Source: Ampullimonas aquatilis (GTDB taxonomy: Bacteria; Pseudomonadota; Gammaproteobacteria; Burkholderiales; Burkholderiaceae_D). From it: DNA of 64,000 nt. The stretch is from positions 3,100,001 through 3,164,000 of the forward strand of contig NZ_CP183834.1 in the NCBI RefSeq assembly GCF_049675895.1. Direction: 5' to 3'. The notes under the pieces are model-generated. The model saw only the letters and a list, made by a program, of their open reading frames with translations, was not told the DNA's origin and did not search any database. Shown piece by piece: positions 17,137 through 25,592 of this stretch (the stretch's first letter is position 1; the number at the start of each line of letters is the position of its first letter). A program made the position numbers and the translations under genes.

Positions 17137-19173
17137 TCAATGATACCCCTTACCAGTATAGGCATTGATCAGAATTTTCACACACCCTGCACCAGCCACC
17201 AGACCGATCAATAACAGCAGATCAATCCAGCCAATTGCACCGCCACCACCGGATGAACTCGAGGTGGTAGTCGTTGGGGTGCTCGTCGTCGTGGTGTTGG
17301 TAGTTGTCGTAGCTGCGGTCACGTAAATGATGGCCACTTCTTTGCTGCGTGCCTCACGACCCAAATCAGCCCCATAGAAGGGGACGAAGTAGGTTCCTGC
17401 CACAGGATTGGCCCAGTTGAATTGACCACTCACAGCATCAAAAGTAGCACCGGCCGGCAAGTCATCACTCGACAAAATCACCGTATCATTTTCCGCGTCC
17501 GCAGCCGTTACTTTGAAAGATACGGTATCGGTAGATTTCACATGCAAGGTTGGCAAGGTTGCCAAAACAGGGGGTTGATTGCCCGTGATGGCTTGCAAGG
17601 TTGTTTCGACATCCAATATCCCTGCACCGCACAGTGCCTTGGTGCATAGGCAATAACCTGTTGGCGTTTTCGTGTCACCACTCGTGTCAGGATCCGTATT
17701 AGGCGCTGTACACGTTCTAGTCGTGACTTGTGAATTGTTCGGGAATGGACGGGCCGATTGTTCAAGCAAAGCTTTGATCTGTCCTGGCTTCAAATTGGGA
17801 TTAACCGCCAACATCAATGAAATCGTACCCGTCACCAGTGGTGTAGAAAAACTGGTACCAATTTCGGCGCGATAACTGTCAGCATCATTACTATCAGGAT
17901 CGGTTTTACCCGCGTTGACGGTTGAATAAAGCGGATTACCATCTGATCCGCCAGGTGCCATCAAGGTTGTATAGGTACCATAGCTGCTATAACGCAGTTT
18001 CGAGCCATCCCGCGAATTGCCACCCACTGCGATCACCCCTTTACAGTCAGCTGGCGCGGCTGGCGCGCTGGAATTATTACCCGCAGCGACAACCACTGAT
18101 ACGCCAAGACTGACCAACTCACTGACGACTTGCTGTTCAGCAGTGGTACAAGTACCACTGCCTAAAGAAAGATTGATGATCTTGGCAGGATTGTTATTGG
18201 TAGGCACACCATTGACTGCCAGACCAGCCGCCCAACGCATGGCCGACAAAATATCAGACAAACTACCAAAGCCACACTTGCCCAGCGCCCGCACCGGTAA
18301 CACCTTGGCTGCCCAGTCGAGTCCCGCAACACCAATGCTGTTATTGGTTGCTGCAGCAATCTGACCGGTAATAAAGGTGCCATGCCAACTACTGGTCAGA
18401 CATTGGCTGTCGTATGGCAAAGCAGTATTGTCAATTTCGCTTTGAGTCGCATAATCACCTGGATCAGTCGGATCTGCGTCCCAGCCATCACCATCTTTGG
18501 AAAAGGTGGGATCATTTTGAAAAGGGTTGGCAGTAACAAAGTCAAATCCAGGCAACAGCCGATCCCTGATTTCAGGCAGTTGTCGCACACCGGTATCTAC
18601 CACCGCCACCACCACATGATTACTACCGGTCGTGATAGCCCAACCCGCTTCGGCGTTGATAGCCCCCAGATTGCCACCAGCGGCATCATTAAGTGTTTGT
18701 GGCTTTTTCAGCCACCATTGCCCGTTGGTCGCAATATATTGTGATGCCAGCGGATCACCCGTAAAATCTGGCTTCGCTGCATAATAAGGATCGTTGGGTA
18801 CAGCAGCACGCTTGACCAATCGATCTTGCGTCACGGCTTTAATACCTGGCAGTTGTTTAATTCGAGCTACCACATCAGCCACCTGCGCTGCACTCGCATT
18901 GGCTGGCAAATCAACCAAATGGCCTTGCGTCCATAGCTGTTTGCCGTAATTAAGATTAACCCCCGCGACTTGCGAAATATCTTTTAAAGACTTGCTCGAC
19001 AAAGGATTTTGAATCTGCAGCCCAGTGGCATTTTGGGTTGCAGTTGTCGCTGAATCCATCACCACAATCAAGCGTGGCAACACCACATCCTGAACAGCAA
19101 CTGCAGGCTGCACTACCACCAAAGTAGTCAAACCAATCAGAATGCTCGATAGAGATGCGCGGATGAAGGACAT
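17137..19173 (-). CDS. Secreted subtilase (S8 peptidase) with GlyGly-CTERM tail
   Basis: 678 residues from the ATG at 19171-19173, chosen because a signal peptide follows at once (SFIRASLSSILIGLTTLVVV, ending AVA). Next comes an I9-like prodomain (about 30-125, ending IKAVTQDRLVKR), then the catalytic domain with Asp in VVAVVDTGVRQ, His in SSWHGTFITGQ and Ser in GTSFSTPLVTG, so the triad is complete. A cadherin/Ig-like domain follows (about 533-620, PPVLATLPTLHVKS to VAIIYV), then a Thr/Ser linker and the tail SSSGGGGAIGWIDLLLLIG. That glycine run plus hydrophobic helix is a GlyGly-CTERM signal, though the usual terminal Arg cluster is replaced by a short Cys/Lys segment. Likely released or surface-anchored after cleavage by the adjacent rhombosortase. 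Confidence 0.9.
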   Translation of the reverse strand: MSFIRASLSSILIGLTTLVVVQPAVAVQDVVLPRLIVVMDSATTATQNATGLQIQNPLSSKSLKDISQVAGVNLNYGKQLWTQGHLVDLPANASAAQVADVVARIKQLPGIKAVTQDRLVKRAAVPNDPYYAAKPDFTGDPLASQYIATNGQWWLKKPQTLNDAAGGNLGAINAEAGWAITTGSNHVVVAVVDTGVRQLPEIRDRLLPGFDFVTANPFQNDPTFSKDGDGWDADPTDPGDYATQSEIDNTALPYDSQCLTSSWHGTFITGQIAAATNNSIGVAGLDWAAKVLPVRALGKCGFGSLSDILSAMRWAAGLAVNGVPTNNNPAKIINLSLGSGTCTTAEQQVVSELVSLGVSVVVAAGNNSSAPAAPADCKGVIAVGGNSRDGSKLRYSSYGTYTTLMAPGGSDGNPLYSTVNAGKTDPDSNDADSYRAEIGTSFSTPLVTGTISLMLAVNPNLKPGQIKALLEQSARPFPNNSQVTTRTCTAPNTDPDTSGDTKTPTGYCLCTKALCGAGILDVETTLQAITGNQPPVLATLPTLHVKSTDTVSFKVTAADAENDTVILSSDDLPAGATFDAVSGQFNWANPVAGTYFVPFYGADLGREARSKEVAIIYVTAATTTTNTTTTSTPTTTTSSSSGGGGAIGWIDLLLLIGLVAGAGCVKILINAYTGKGYH

Positions 19174-19291
19174 GTATGAACCGGAATATAAAGGCCAGTC
19201 TTGTGAATTACGACACATTTTTCGATAACTTGAATAATACTTAACCTTGCATTGTCGCAGACCTGCCACTTCTTGCCCATCAAAAAATGTC

Positions 19292-19714
19292 TTATTGGCG
19301 CATCAAAACCCGATCTTCGTCTACCGCCTTTACATTTTGAAAAGATTGCAGACGTGCAATCAAGGTAGCAACCGGCTCGGCTTGTTTGGGTTGCACTTGA
19401 TAAACATGCATGGTGGCATCAATGGCACGAATATAAGTGACCTCGGCTGCCGCATAATGACTCATCTGCGCCAGTAGTTCGGGCGCATTGGCTGTCACAG
19501 GATGAAGAAAAGTGATGATCAGTCGATAACTGGCATTTTTGGCGGCGGGCTGGTTGGCGGTTGGCACATCATTTTTGGTTGAAGCAGCCGTCGTCAGACC
19601 GCCCGCTCCCGCCTGCACACAACCAATCAATCCAAACACCACAGCACCGTATATGATGCCGCCCATGCTTTGCCTGGCAAGTCGTTGCTGGTTTTTGCTA
19701 TCAAGTAAAGCCAT
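19292..19714 (-). CDS. Lipoprotein resembling a free-standing subtilase prodomain
   Basis: 140 residues. The N-terminus is a lipoprotein signal with lipobox LIGC near residue 32, followed by a Thr/Ala/Asn linker. The folded part (about 60-140) matches the prodomain of the subtilase encoded next downstream: VATLIARLQSFQNVKAVDED here against VADVVARIKQLPGIKAVTQD there, then RVLMR against RLVKR. No protease domain follows. Subtilase I9 prodomains act as folding chaperones and tight inhibitors of their own protease, so this could be a membrane-held inhibitor or folding helper. It is in the same direction as the protease gene and 118 bp upstream of it. A second in-frame Met at residue 17 is an alternative start. 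Confidence 0.7.
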   Translation of the reverse strand: MALLDSKNQQRLARQSMGGIIYGAVVFGLIGCVQAGAGGLTTAASTKNDVPTANQPAAKNASYRLIITFLHPVTANAPELLAQMSHYAAAEVTYIRAIDATMHVYQVQPKQAEPVATLIARLQSFQNVKAVDEDRVLMRQ

Positions 19715-19838
19715 TGCTTGTCTCCTTCAGGTGAATCGATACCACTCATTGACCTTGCCTACGTGGCCAAGTTCATCAGAATACCTGAATCTATCTACGG
19801 CAAATCAAATCACTCAATCACGCTATTCAACAATAAAA

Positions 19839-19866
19839 AATGCCCCAACTTGTGGGGCATTTTCAG
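19839..19866 (-). terminator. Rho-independent terminator of gap
   Basis: Stem AATGCCCCA / TGGGGCATT with a 5-nt loop; on the minus strand it is followed by TTTTTTATTG. It lies 36 bp after the gap stop, between gap and the prodomain-like lipoprotein gene. Confidence 0.85.
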
Positions 19867-19901
19867 GACCAGCCGGACTGCTGGTCATCAAGACTTGCTG
19901 A

Positions 19902-20912
19902 TTACTTGGCGTTAGCCAGCGCAACAGTGGTATCCAACATACGGTTGGAGAAACCCCACTCGTTGTCGTACCAGCTGGTTACTTTCACCAGTGTGCCGGA
20001 CACTTTAGTCAGTGTGGCGTCAAAGTTGGAAGAAGCCGGATTGTGGTTGAAATCCACAGAAACCAGCGGTGCGGTGTTGTAAGTGGCGATGCCCTTGAGT
20101 GGGCCTTCTGCGGCTTCCTTGAGGATGGCATTGACTTCTTCAACCGTGGTTTCACGCGCAGCAATGAATGTCAGATCGACGATCGACACATTGATGGTTG
20201 GTACACGAATCGCAAAACCATCCAGCTTGCCATTCAGTTCTGGCAATACCAGACCAACCGCCGCAGCTGCACCAGTTTTAGTTGGGATCATGGATTGTGT
20301 TGCAGAACGTGCACGACGCAGATCTTCGTGATACACATCAGTCAACACCTGGTCATTGGTGTAAGCGTGAACCGTGGTCATCAAACCAGTTACCAGACCG
20401 ATTTTCTCGTGCAGTGGCTTGACCAGCGGTGCCAGGCAGTTGGTGGTGCAAGAAGCATTGGAAATCACGGTATCGCTGGCTTTCAGAACGTTGTCGTTCA
20501 CGCCAAACACGATCGTGGCATCGACATCTTTACCACCTGGGGCAGAGATCACGACTTTTTTAGCACCGGCTTGCAAATGCAAACCGGCTTTTTCTTTGGT
20601 AGTGAACAGACCGGTACATTCCAGCACCACATCCACATTCAGATCTTTCCAAGGCAGCTCGGCTGGATTACGTTTAGCCGTCACCAGAATCTTGTCACCA
20701 TTGACAATCAGGTATTCGCCTTCAACAGCCACGGTGCCATTGAATTTGCCGTGGGCGGTATCGTACTGGGTCAGATGGGCGTTGGTCTGGGCGTTGCCAA
20801 GATCATTGATCGCAACGATCTCGATATCATGTTTCTTGCCACCTTCATAATGTGCACGCAGCACGTTACGACCAATACGACCATAGCCATTGATTGCCAC
20901 ACGAATTGTCAT
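19902..20912 (-). CDS. gap: Glyceraldehyde-3-phosphate dehydrogenase, type I (glycolytic copy)
   Basis: Phosphorylating GAPDH, converting glyceraldehyde 3-phosphate to 1,3-bisphosphoglycerate in the cytoplasm. 336 residues: Rossmann start RVAINGYGRIGRNVLRA, catalytic Cys in SNASCTTNCLAPL (about residue 154), His in TTVHAYTNDQ, and C-terminal WYDNEWGFSNRM. The Asp in VAINDL favours NAD. AGGAG lies just upstream of the ATG. It follows a transketolase gene in the same direction (100 bp) and ends in its own terminator, so it probably forms a tkt-gap unit. A second GAPDH is encoded in the cbb operon (37924-38931) and differs clearly in the S-loop (IPTKTGAAAAVG here, IPSSTGAAKAVG there). Confidence 0.96.
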   Translation of the reverse strand: MTIRVAINGYGRIGRNVLRAHYEGGKKHDIEIVAINDLGNAQTNAHLTQYDTAHGKFNGTVAVEGEYLIVNGDKILVTAKRNPAELPWKDLNVDVVLECTGLFTTKEKAGLHLQAGAKKVVISAPGGKDVDATIVFGVNDNVLKASDTVISNASCTTNCLAPLVKPLHEKIGLVTGLMTTVHAYTNDQVLTDVYHEDLRRARSATQSMIPTKTGAAAAVGLVLPELNGKLDGFAIRVPTINVSIVDLTFIAARETTVEEVNAILKEAAEGPLKGIATYNTAPLVSVDFNHNPASSNFDATLTKVSGTLVKVTSWYDNEWGFSNRMLDTTVALANAK

Positions 20913-21012
20913 GTTTTCTCCTGAGAGCGAATTAAAAAAATTGGGTCACGGTCAAACCGCAGCAGCACCATTTTTACTGCGAGTTGACCTCTTAAAAATC
21001 AGCCTTACATTT

Positions 21013-23022
21013 TTATACAAGTGCCTTGGCTTTTGAAACGACATTTTCCACGCTAAAGCCAAAATATTTGAAAAGAACACCTGCCGGAGCCGATTCACCA
21101 AAAGTATCGATGCCGACCACATCACCTTCCAAGCCCACATATTTGCGCCAAAAATCACTGACGCCCGCCTCAATGGCCAGACGTGGCAAGCCTTTTGGCA
21201 AAACACTGGCTTTATAGGCGGCGTCCTGGCGGTCAAACACATTGGTACAGGGCATGGAAACCACCCGAGCAGCAATACCTTCTGCTGCCAAGGCTTGTTG
21301 CGCCTTCACGGCCAGCTCGACTTCAGAACCCGTCGCAATCAGAACCAACTTGGCATTGGATGCATCAGCCAATACATAACCACCTTTACGAATCAGGCTT
21401 TGGGATTGGTCATCATGGGGTTGATAAGTCAGATTCTGTCGTGAAAAAATCAAGGTGCTCGGGCCATGCTGACGCTCCACTGCACAAGCCCAGGCGACGG
21501 CAGATTCCAGCGTGTCGGCGGGTCGCCAGACATCCATGGAAGGAATCAGACGCAATGAGGAAACATGTTCAACTGATTGATGAGTCGGGCCATCTTCACC
21601 CAGGCCAATCGAGTCATGGGTAAACACAAAAATCGAGCGTAACTTCATCAGCGCAGCCATGCGCAAGGCATTACGGCTGTAATCAGAGAAAGTCAGAAAA
21701 GTCGCGCCAAAGGGAATATACCCACCGTGCAAAGCAATGCCGTTCATGATGGCGCTCATACCAAATTCACGCACGCCATAATTGATGTGATTGCCCCAAC
21801 TATTGGCACGTACCGGTTTGCAGGCTTTCCAGTTGGTCAAATTAGAACCGGTCAGATCAGCAGATCCACCCAAGAATTCTGGCAAGATCGCGGCATAAGC
21901 CTCAATCGCATTTTGGCTGGCTTTACGAGTAGCAATGGTTTCGGCTTTGCTGATACAGAGCGCAACGTAATCGTTGACGGCCTGTTGCCAGTTGGCTGGC
22001 AGCTCACCTTTGACGCGGCGGGTCAGTTCAGCTGTCTTGGCTGGATACTTGGCCGAGTAGGCATCAAATAAAGACTGCCATTGCTGGCTGGCTTGCGCAC
22101 CTTTGCTGCGACCATCAAAAGCATCATAGATATTTTGCGGAATTTCAAATGGTGCTGGCGTCCAGCCCAGTGCCGCGCGAGTCTCAGCAATCGATTTGTC
22201 ACCGAGTGGTGCACCATGCACCTTGTCGCCACCTTCCAAACCTGGCGCACCTTTACCAATCAGGGTTTTGCAGCAGATCAGCGTTGGTTTATCGGAGAGT
22301 TTGGCTTGAGCGATTGCAGCCGATACTGCAGCCACATCATGCCCATCGACTGCCGCAATCACATTCCAGCCGTAAGCGGTGAAACGTTTGGGCGTGTCGT
22401 CCGAGAACCAAGGCTCAACCCTGCCATCGATGGAAATACTATTGTCGTCGTATAAGGCAATGAGCTTATTGAGCTGCAATGTGCCAGCCAGTGAACAGGC
22501 TTCGTGGGAAATGCCTTCCATCAAACAGCCATCACCTAAAAAGACATAGGTATGATGATCCACAACTGCCAGTTCTGGCTCATTAAATTCTTCGGCGAGG
22601 AGCTTTTCTGCCAGCGCCATACCGACGGCATTGGTAATGCCTTGCCCCAAAGGACCAGTCGTCGTTTCTACGCCAGGCGTAATGCCATACTCAGGATGAC
22701 CCGCCGTTTTGGAATGTAACTGCCGAAAGTTTTTAATTTCTTCCATTGGCAAGTCGTAACCCGTCAAGTGCAAAAGCGCATACAGCAGCATGGAGCCATG
22801 ACCATTGGAAAGCACAAAACGATCACGATTCATCCAACCCGGTTGGGCAGGATCATGCCGCAAATGTTCACTCCACAGGGCCACACCAATTTCAGCCATA
22901 CCCATTGGCATGCCAGGGTGACCGGAGTTGGCTTTTTGTACGGCATCCATCGCCAAGGCGCGGATGGCATGGGCCATTTGAGTTTTGATGGGGAGTGACT
23001 CGAGCGAAATTGCAGTGGTCAT
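21013..23022 (-). CDS. tkt: Transketolase (first copy)
   Basis: Thiamine-diphosphate enzyme moving two-carbon units between sugar phosphates in the pentose phosphate and Calvin pathways. About 669 residues. The TPP site is visible as GDGCLMEGISHEACSLAG with the downstream N of DDNSIS; the start has the conserved block KANSGHPGMPMGMA, and the pyrimidine-domain signature FTHDSIGLGEDGPTHQ is intact. The frame opens at a GTG at 23043, but the ATG at 23020-23022 matches the family start better; neither has a clear ribosome-binding site. A second, distinct transketolase lies in the cbb operon. The usual betaproteobacterial neighbours pgk and pyk are absent after gap. Confidence 0.96.
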   Translation of the reverse strand: MTTAISLESLPIKTQMAHAIRALAMDAVQKANSGHPGMPMGMAEIGVALWSEHLRHDPAQPGWMNRDRFVLSNGHGSMLLYALLHLTGYDLPMEEIKNFRQLHSKTAGHPEYGITPGVETTTGPLGQGITNAVGMALAEKLLAEEFNEPELAVVDHHTYVFLGDGCLMEGISHEACSLAGTLQLNKLIALYDDNSISIDGRVEPWFSDDTPKRFTAYGWNVIAAVDGHDVAAVSAAIAQAKLSDKPTLICCKTLIGKGAPGLEGGDKVHGAPLGDKSIAETRAALGWTPAPFEIPQNIYDAFDGRSKGAQASQQWQSLFDAYSAKYPAKTAELTRRVKGELPANWQQAVNDYVALCISKAETIATRKASQNAIEAYAAILPEFLGGSADLTGSNLTNWKACKPVRANSWGNHINYGVREFGMSAIMNGIALHGGYIPFGATFLTFSDYSRNALRMAALMKLRSIFVFTHDSIGLGEDGPTHQSVEHVSSLRLIPSMDVWRPADTLESAVAWACAVERQHGPSTLIFSRQNLTYQPHDDQSQSLIRKGGYVLADASNAKLVLIATGSEVELAVKAQQALAAEGIAARVVSMPCTNVFDRQDAAYKASVLPKGLPRLAIEAGVSDFWRKYVGLEGDVVGIDTFGESAPAGVLFKYFGFSVENVVSKAKALV

Positions 23023-23148
23023 GTCGGCGTCGTGCCAAAGCACGCTTAAAATGGAGGAAAGCCTATTATTTTAGCAGAGCAGTACCACTTTTCGCTATTT
23101 CTCCCCATTACGAGCGTAGTCAATGACACGCTTTTCATTTCAGGATCT

Positions 23149-23910
23149 ATGAGTCATCCCCCCCGATTTTTTGTTGATGCCCCCTTGTCACCCGCCAGCA
23201 CCATTGAGCTGGATATCGATATCGTGCGCCACATTCAGGTATTGCGCCTAGCGGCCGGTGATGTGATTACCGTGTTTAATGGTCAGGGCGGTGAATATCG
23301 CTCGACCCTGATCGATATTCAAAAAAAATCAGCCACCATTCACCTTGATGAATTTAAAGCAGTTACGCTGGAACCACCCTACTCGCTGACACTCGCACAA
23401 GGCATTGCCGGTGGCGACAAAATGGACTGGATTATTGAAAAGGCCGTTGAATTGGGCGTAACAAACTTTCAGCCCTTGCAGATGGAAAAATGCGTAGTGC
23501 GCTTGTCTGCCGAACGCGCCGAAAAACGACTGTCACATTGGCGCGCTATTGTTCAGGCAGCGAGTGAACAATGCGGTCGAAATCGACTCATGAACATCTT
23601 GCCAGTCCATAATTACTCACACTGGCTAGCTGGCGCCACCCAATCTGCCGAGCAGACTCAACCCTTGGCCGCACAGCGCATACTGCTGTCACCGCGTGGG
23701 ACATTAAAGATTGACGATTGTTTGCTAAATGGTCACACGCAGCATGTTATCTTGCTGATTGGGCCTGAAGGTGGGCTGACCCAGGCAGAGGAAGCAGCAG
23801 CATTTGCTGCTGGTTGGCAAGGGCTGTCCTTGGGGCCGCGCATTTTGCGCACAGAAACAGCGGGCATGGCGATTGTTGCGGCACTACATGCACGTTGGGG
23901 TGGTTTTTAA
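23149..23910 (+). CDS. rsmE: 16S rRNA m3U1498 methyltransferase RsmE
   Basis: 253-residue SPOUT-class methyltransferase that methylates U1498 of 16S rRNA in the 30S subunit. An N-terminal PUA-like domain (HIQVLRLAAGDVITVFNG) is followed by the knotted catalytic domain with the conserved KMDWIIEKAVELGV, AASEQCGR and the SAM-binding LIGPEGGLTQAEE and LGPRILRTETA blocks. It is divergent from the transketolase gene, and a YidB-family gene follows 19 bp downstream. Confidence 0.96.
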   Translation: MSHPPRFFVDAPLSPASTIELDIDIVRHIQVLRLAAGDVITVFNGQGGEYRSTLIDIQKKSATIHLDEFKAVTLEPPYSLTLAQGIAGGDKMDWIIEKAVELGVTNFQPLQMEKCVVRLSAERAEKRLSHWRAIVQAASEQCGRNRLMNILPVHNYSHWLAGATQSAEQTQPLAAQRILLSPRGTLKIDDCLLNGHTQHVILLIGPEGGLTQAEEAAAFAAGWQGLSLGPRILRTETAGMAIVAALHARWGGF

Positions 23911-23929
23911 ACTTGAATGGGAGAATGCA

Positions 23930-24349
23930 ATGGGATTATTGGATATGGTAGGTGGCATGCTGGGTGGTTCGGGCGCTGCGGGTGATCCCAAAGCGCAATT
24001 GCTGCAGGCTGCATTGTCGATGTTGCAAGGTGGCGGTGGTCAGGCTGGCGGCTTGGCTGGCCTGGTTCAGCAATTTGAATCCAATGGCTTGGGCAATGTG
24101 GTGCAATCCTGGATTGGCACGGGCAGCAATCTGCCAATTTCTGCCGAACAATTGCAACAGGTGCTGGGTCACGGCACATTGAGCTCATTGGCGCAGCAAT
24201 CAGGTTTGTCGACTGAAGCTGTCAGCGGTCATCTTTCCGAGCTGCTGCCTGGCGTGATCGACAAATTAACACCCAATGGTCAACTGCCAGAAGGCGGCAT
24301 TAATCTGCAAAGCGCGATATCAATGCTCGGTGGTTTATTGGGCAAATAA
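23930..24349 (+). CDS. YidB/DUF937 family protein
   Basis: 139 residues, glycine- and glutamine-rich N-terminal half, then a helical C-terminal segment starting ISAEQLQQVLGHGTLSSLA. The pattern fits the YidB (DUF937) family of unknown function found widely in proteobacteria. The ATG at 23930 has GGGAG about 5 bases before it; the longer open frame overlapping rsmE is not used. Its position 19 bp after rsmE suggests cotranscription, and a terminator follows at 24431. Confidence 0.85.
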   Translation: MGLLDMVGGMLGGSGAAGDPKAQLLQAALSMLQGGGGQAGGLAGLVQQFESNGLGNVVQSWIGTGSNLPISAEQLQQVLGHGTLSSLAQQSGLSTEAVSGHLSELLPGVIDKLTPNGQLPEGGINLQSAISMLGGLLGK

Positions 24350-24430
24350 GCATACTCCCAATTAGTACCAGCCTAAATAGACCGCTTAAGTGCTTATTTA
24401 AATATCCTCTAAAAATAGAGGGTAGGAGTA

Positions 24431-24460
24431 AAAAAGCCCGTTCAAAAACGGGCTTTTTTT
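24431..24460. terminator. Bidirectional terminator between yidB-like gene and barstar gene
   Basis: Stem AAGCCCG / CGGGCTT with an A-run before and a T-run of seven after, so it works in both directions. It separates convergent genes. Confidence 0.9.
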
Positions 24461-24465
24461 ATTGA

Positions 24466-24864
24466 TCAGGCAAAAGAATAAAACACGCGGAAGGTAATTT
24501 TTCGTTCTGCCCAGTAATCGGCAGCATCACGAAACACATCCAATAAAGTTTCACGCGCTTCTTTGTCAAATTTGAGAGTGGCAGGTACACCTTCGAGCAC
24601 AATCACAAAACCAGGCTGCGGACCTGACTTGACGAGCAAGTCAGTAAGGGAATCGTACAGTGCGTCGTAATTTTTCCCAAAATGTTTGGGAAAAGAAAAT
24701 GAGGTGGCAATTTCTTCCATCACCTCGGCCTTGGTGCTGGCATTAGCCAAAAAGGCAAACAGGAAATGCTGCTGCAAACGCGCCGCTTCTTCCTGCAAGT
24801 CCTCAATCCTGAACGCACGGATCGACTGAACGATATTGGGTCTGACTGTTTTGAACAGATCCAT
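24466..24864 (-). CDS. Barstar-family ribonuclease inhibitor
   Basis: 132 residues, cytoplasmic. The barstar core is visible: LANASTKAEVMEEIATSFSF, then FPKHFGKNYDALYDSLTDLL, the inhibitor helix that plugs barnase-type active sites, with the conserved Trp replaced by the Tyr/Leu pattern common in distant homologues. The ATG at 24862-24864 has GAGG 5 bases upstream. It begins 9 bp after the stop of the ribonuclease gene, so the two are cotranscribed with the toxin first. The bidirectional terminator follows at once. Role: protecting the cell from the paired RNase before export. Confidence 0.9.
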   Translation of the reverse strand: MDLFKTVRPNIVQSIRAFRIEDLQEEAARLQQHFLFAFLANASTKAEVMEEIATSFSFPKHFGKNYDALYDSLTDLLVKSGPQPGFVIVLEGVPATLKFDKEARETLLDVFRDAADYWAERKITFRVFYSFA

Positions 24865-24873
24865 CACTTCCTC

Positions 24874-25410
24874 TTATTCCTGGATTTTCTTAAAGCTGGT
24901 GTAATGGTCTTCGGTGTAATAATACTCGCCAGATGTCGCAGGAACACCACCTGCAATGATTCTTCTGGCGCCACGATCATGCGAACGGGGCGTGACCACC
25001 GTGTACTCATGATAATAACCACGCGACCTTTTGGGCAAGATTTTTTCCCGGTTACCAAACACGGTGCCATCTTTCTCGAACGGGTAAGGCCCACCCTGCT
25101 TAATCAACGATAAAGTCTGACGTGCCTCGGCGGGTAGTGCATCAACAGCAATCGTCTGAAGTCGAGATGAACTGCCCAACCATGAATCATCGGCTTGGTA
25201 ATGATGCCCCCGCGCCTGCGCCACTTGAAAGCCAAATAACAAACTGGCCATCAGCATCAGCAGCATCGTCCAATACGCAGTCCAGCCAACTGGCCGGTCG
25301 ACGCAGACCTTTTGGGTGCGGATGGTCACAGCAGACAAGCCGCTCTCACTGGTTGCAGCAACATCAGGCTGACCTTGTTCAAACCGTCGGATTTTTAAAA
25401 AGCGTTGCAT
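24874..25410 (-). CDS. Membrane-tethered guanyl-specific ribonuclease (RNase Sa/barnase family)
   Basis: 178 residues from the ATG at 25408-25410, which has GGGAG 7 bases upstream. An unusual N-terminal stretch of about 40 mostly polar residues precedes one hydrophobic helix (about 42-65, MLLMLMASLLFGFQVAQA). Beyond it lies an N1/T1-type RNase domain close to RNase Sa: catalytic Glu in YYHEYTVVTP, Arg in RGARRIIAGG and His in YYTEDHYTSF, all present. The layout suggests an enzyme exported to, or held facing, the periplasm rather than a plain secreted RNase. The barstar gene follows 9 bp downstream. Whether it serves in nutrient scavenging, competition or phage defence is not shown by the sequence. 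Confidence 0.88.
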   Translation of the reverse strand: MQRFLKIRRFEQGQPDVAATSESGLSAVTIRTQKVCVDRPVGWTAYWTMLLMLMASLLFGFQVAQARGHHYQADDSWLGSSSRLQTIAVDALPAEARQTLSLIKQGGPYPFEKDGTVFGNREKILPKRSRGYYHEYTVVTPRSHDRGARRIIAGGVPATSGEYYYTEDHYTSFKKIQE

Positions 25411-25592
25411 TTCAGTGCTCCCGGAAAGCATAGTGTGTTTTCCCGACGCATAAAAATGGTCATAGCTGGCTAAAACAACTGACCAAGTTAAGTCGTTTTA
25501 TTACCACAAACCCGTAAGATTATCCTGAAAGAACACAGGAATCAACCCAGGCAGTACTTTTTCGCACCCTCCCGGGTAATCAGAAACAATTT

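Noticed and set aside
20043..20924. Long plus-strand open frame of 293 codons opposite gap
   Set aside because: It is antisense to a certain gene and the His/Gln-rich translation has no recognisable motif.
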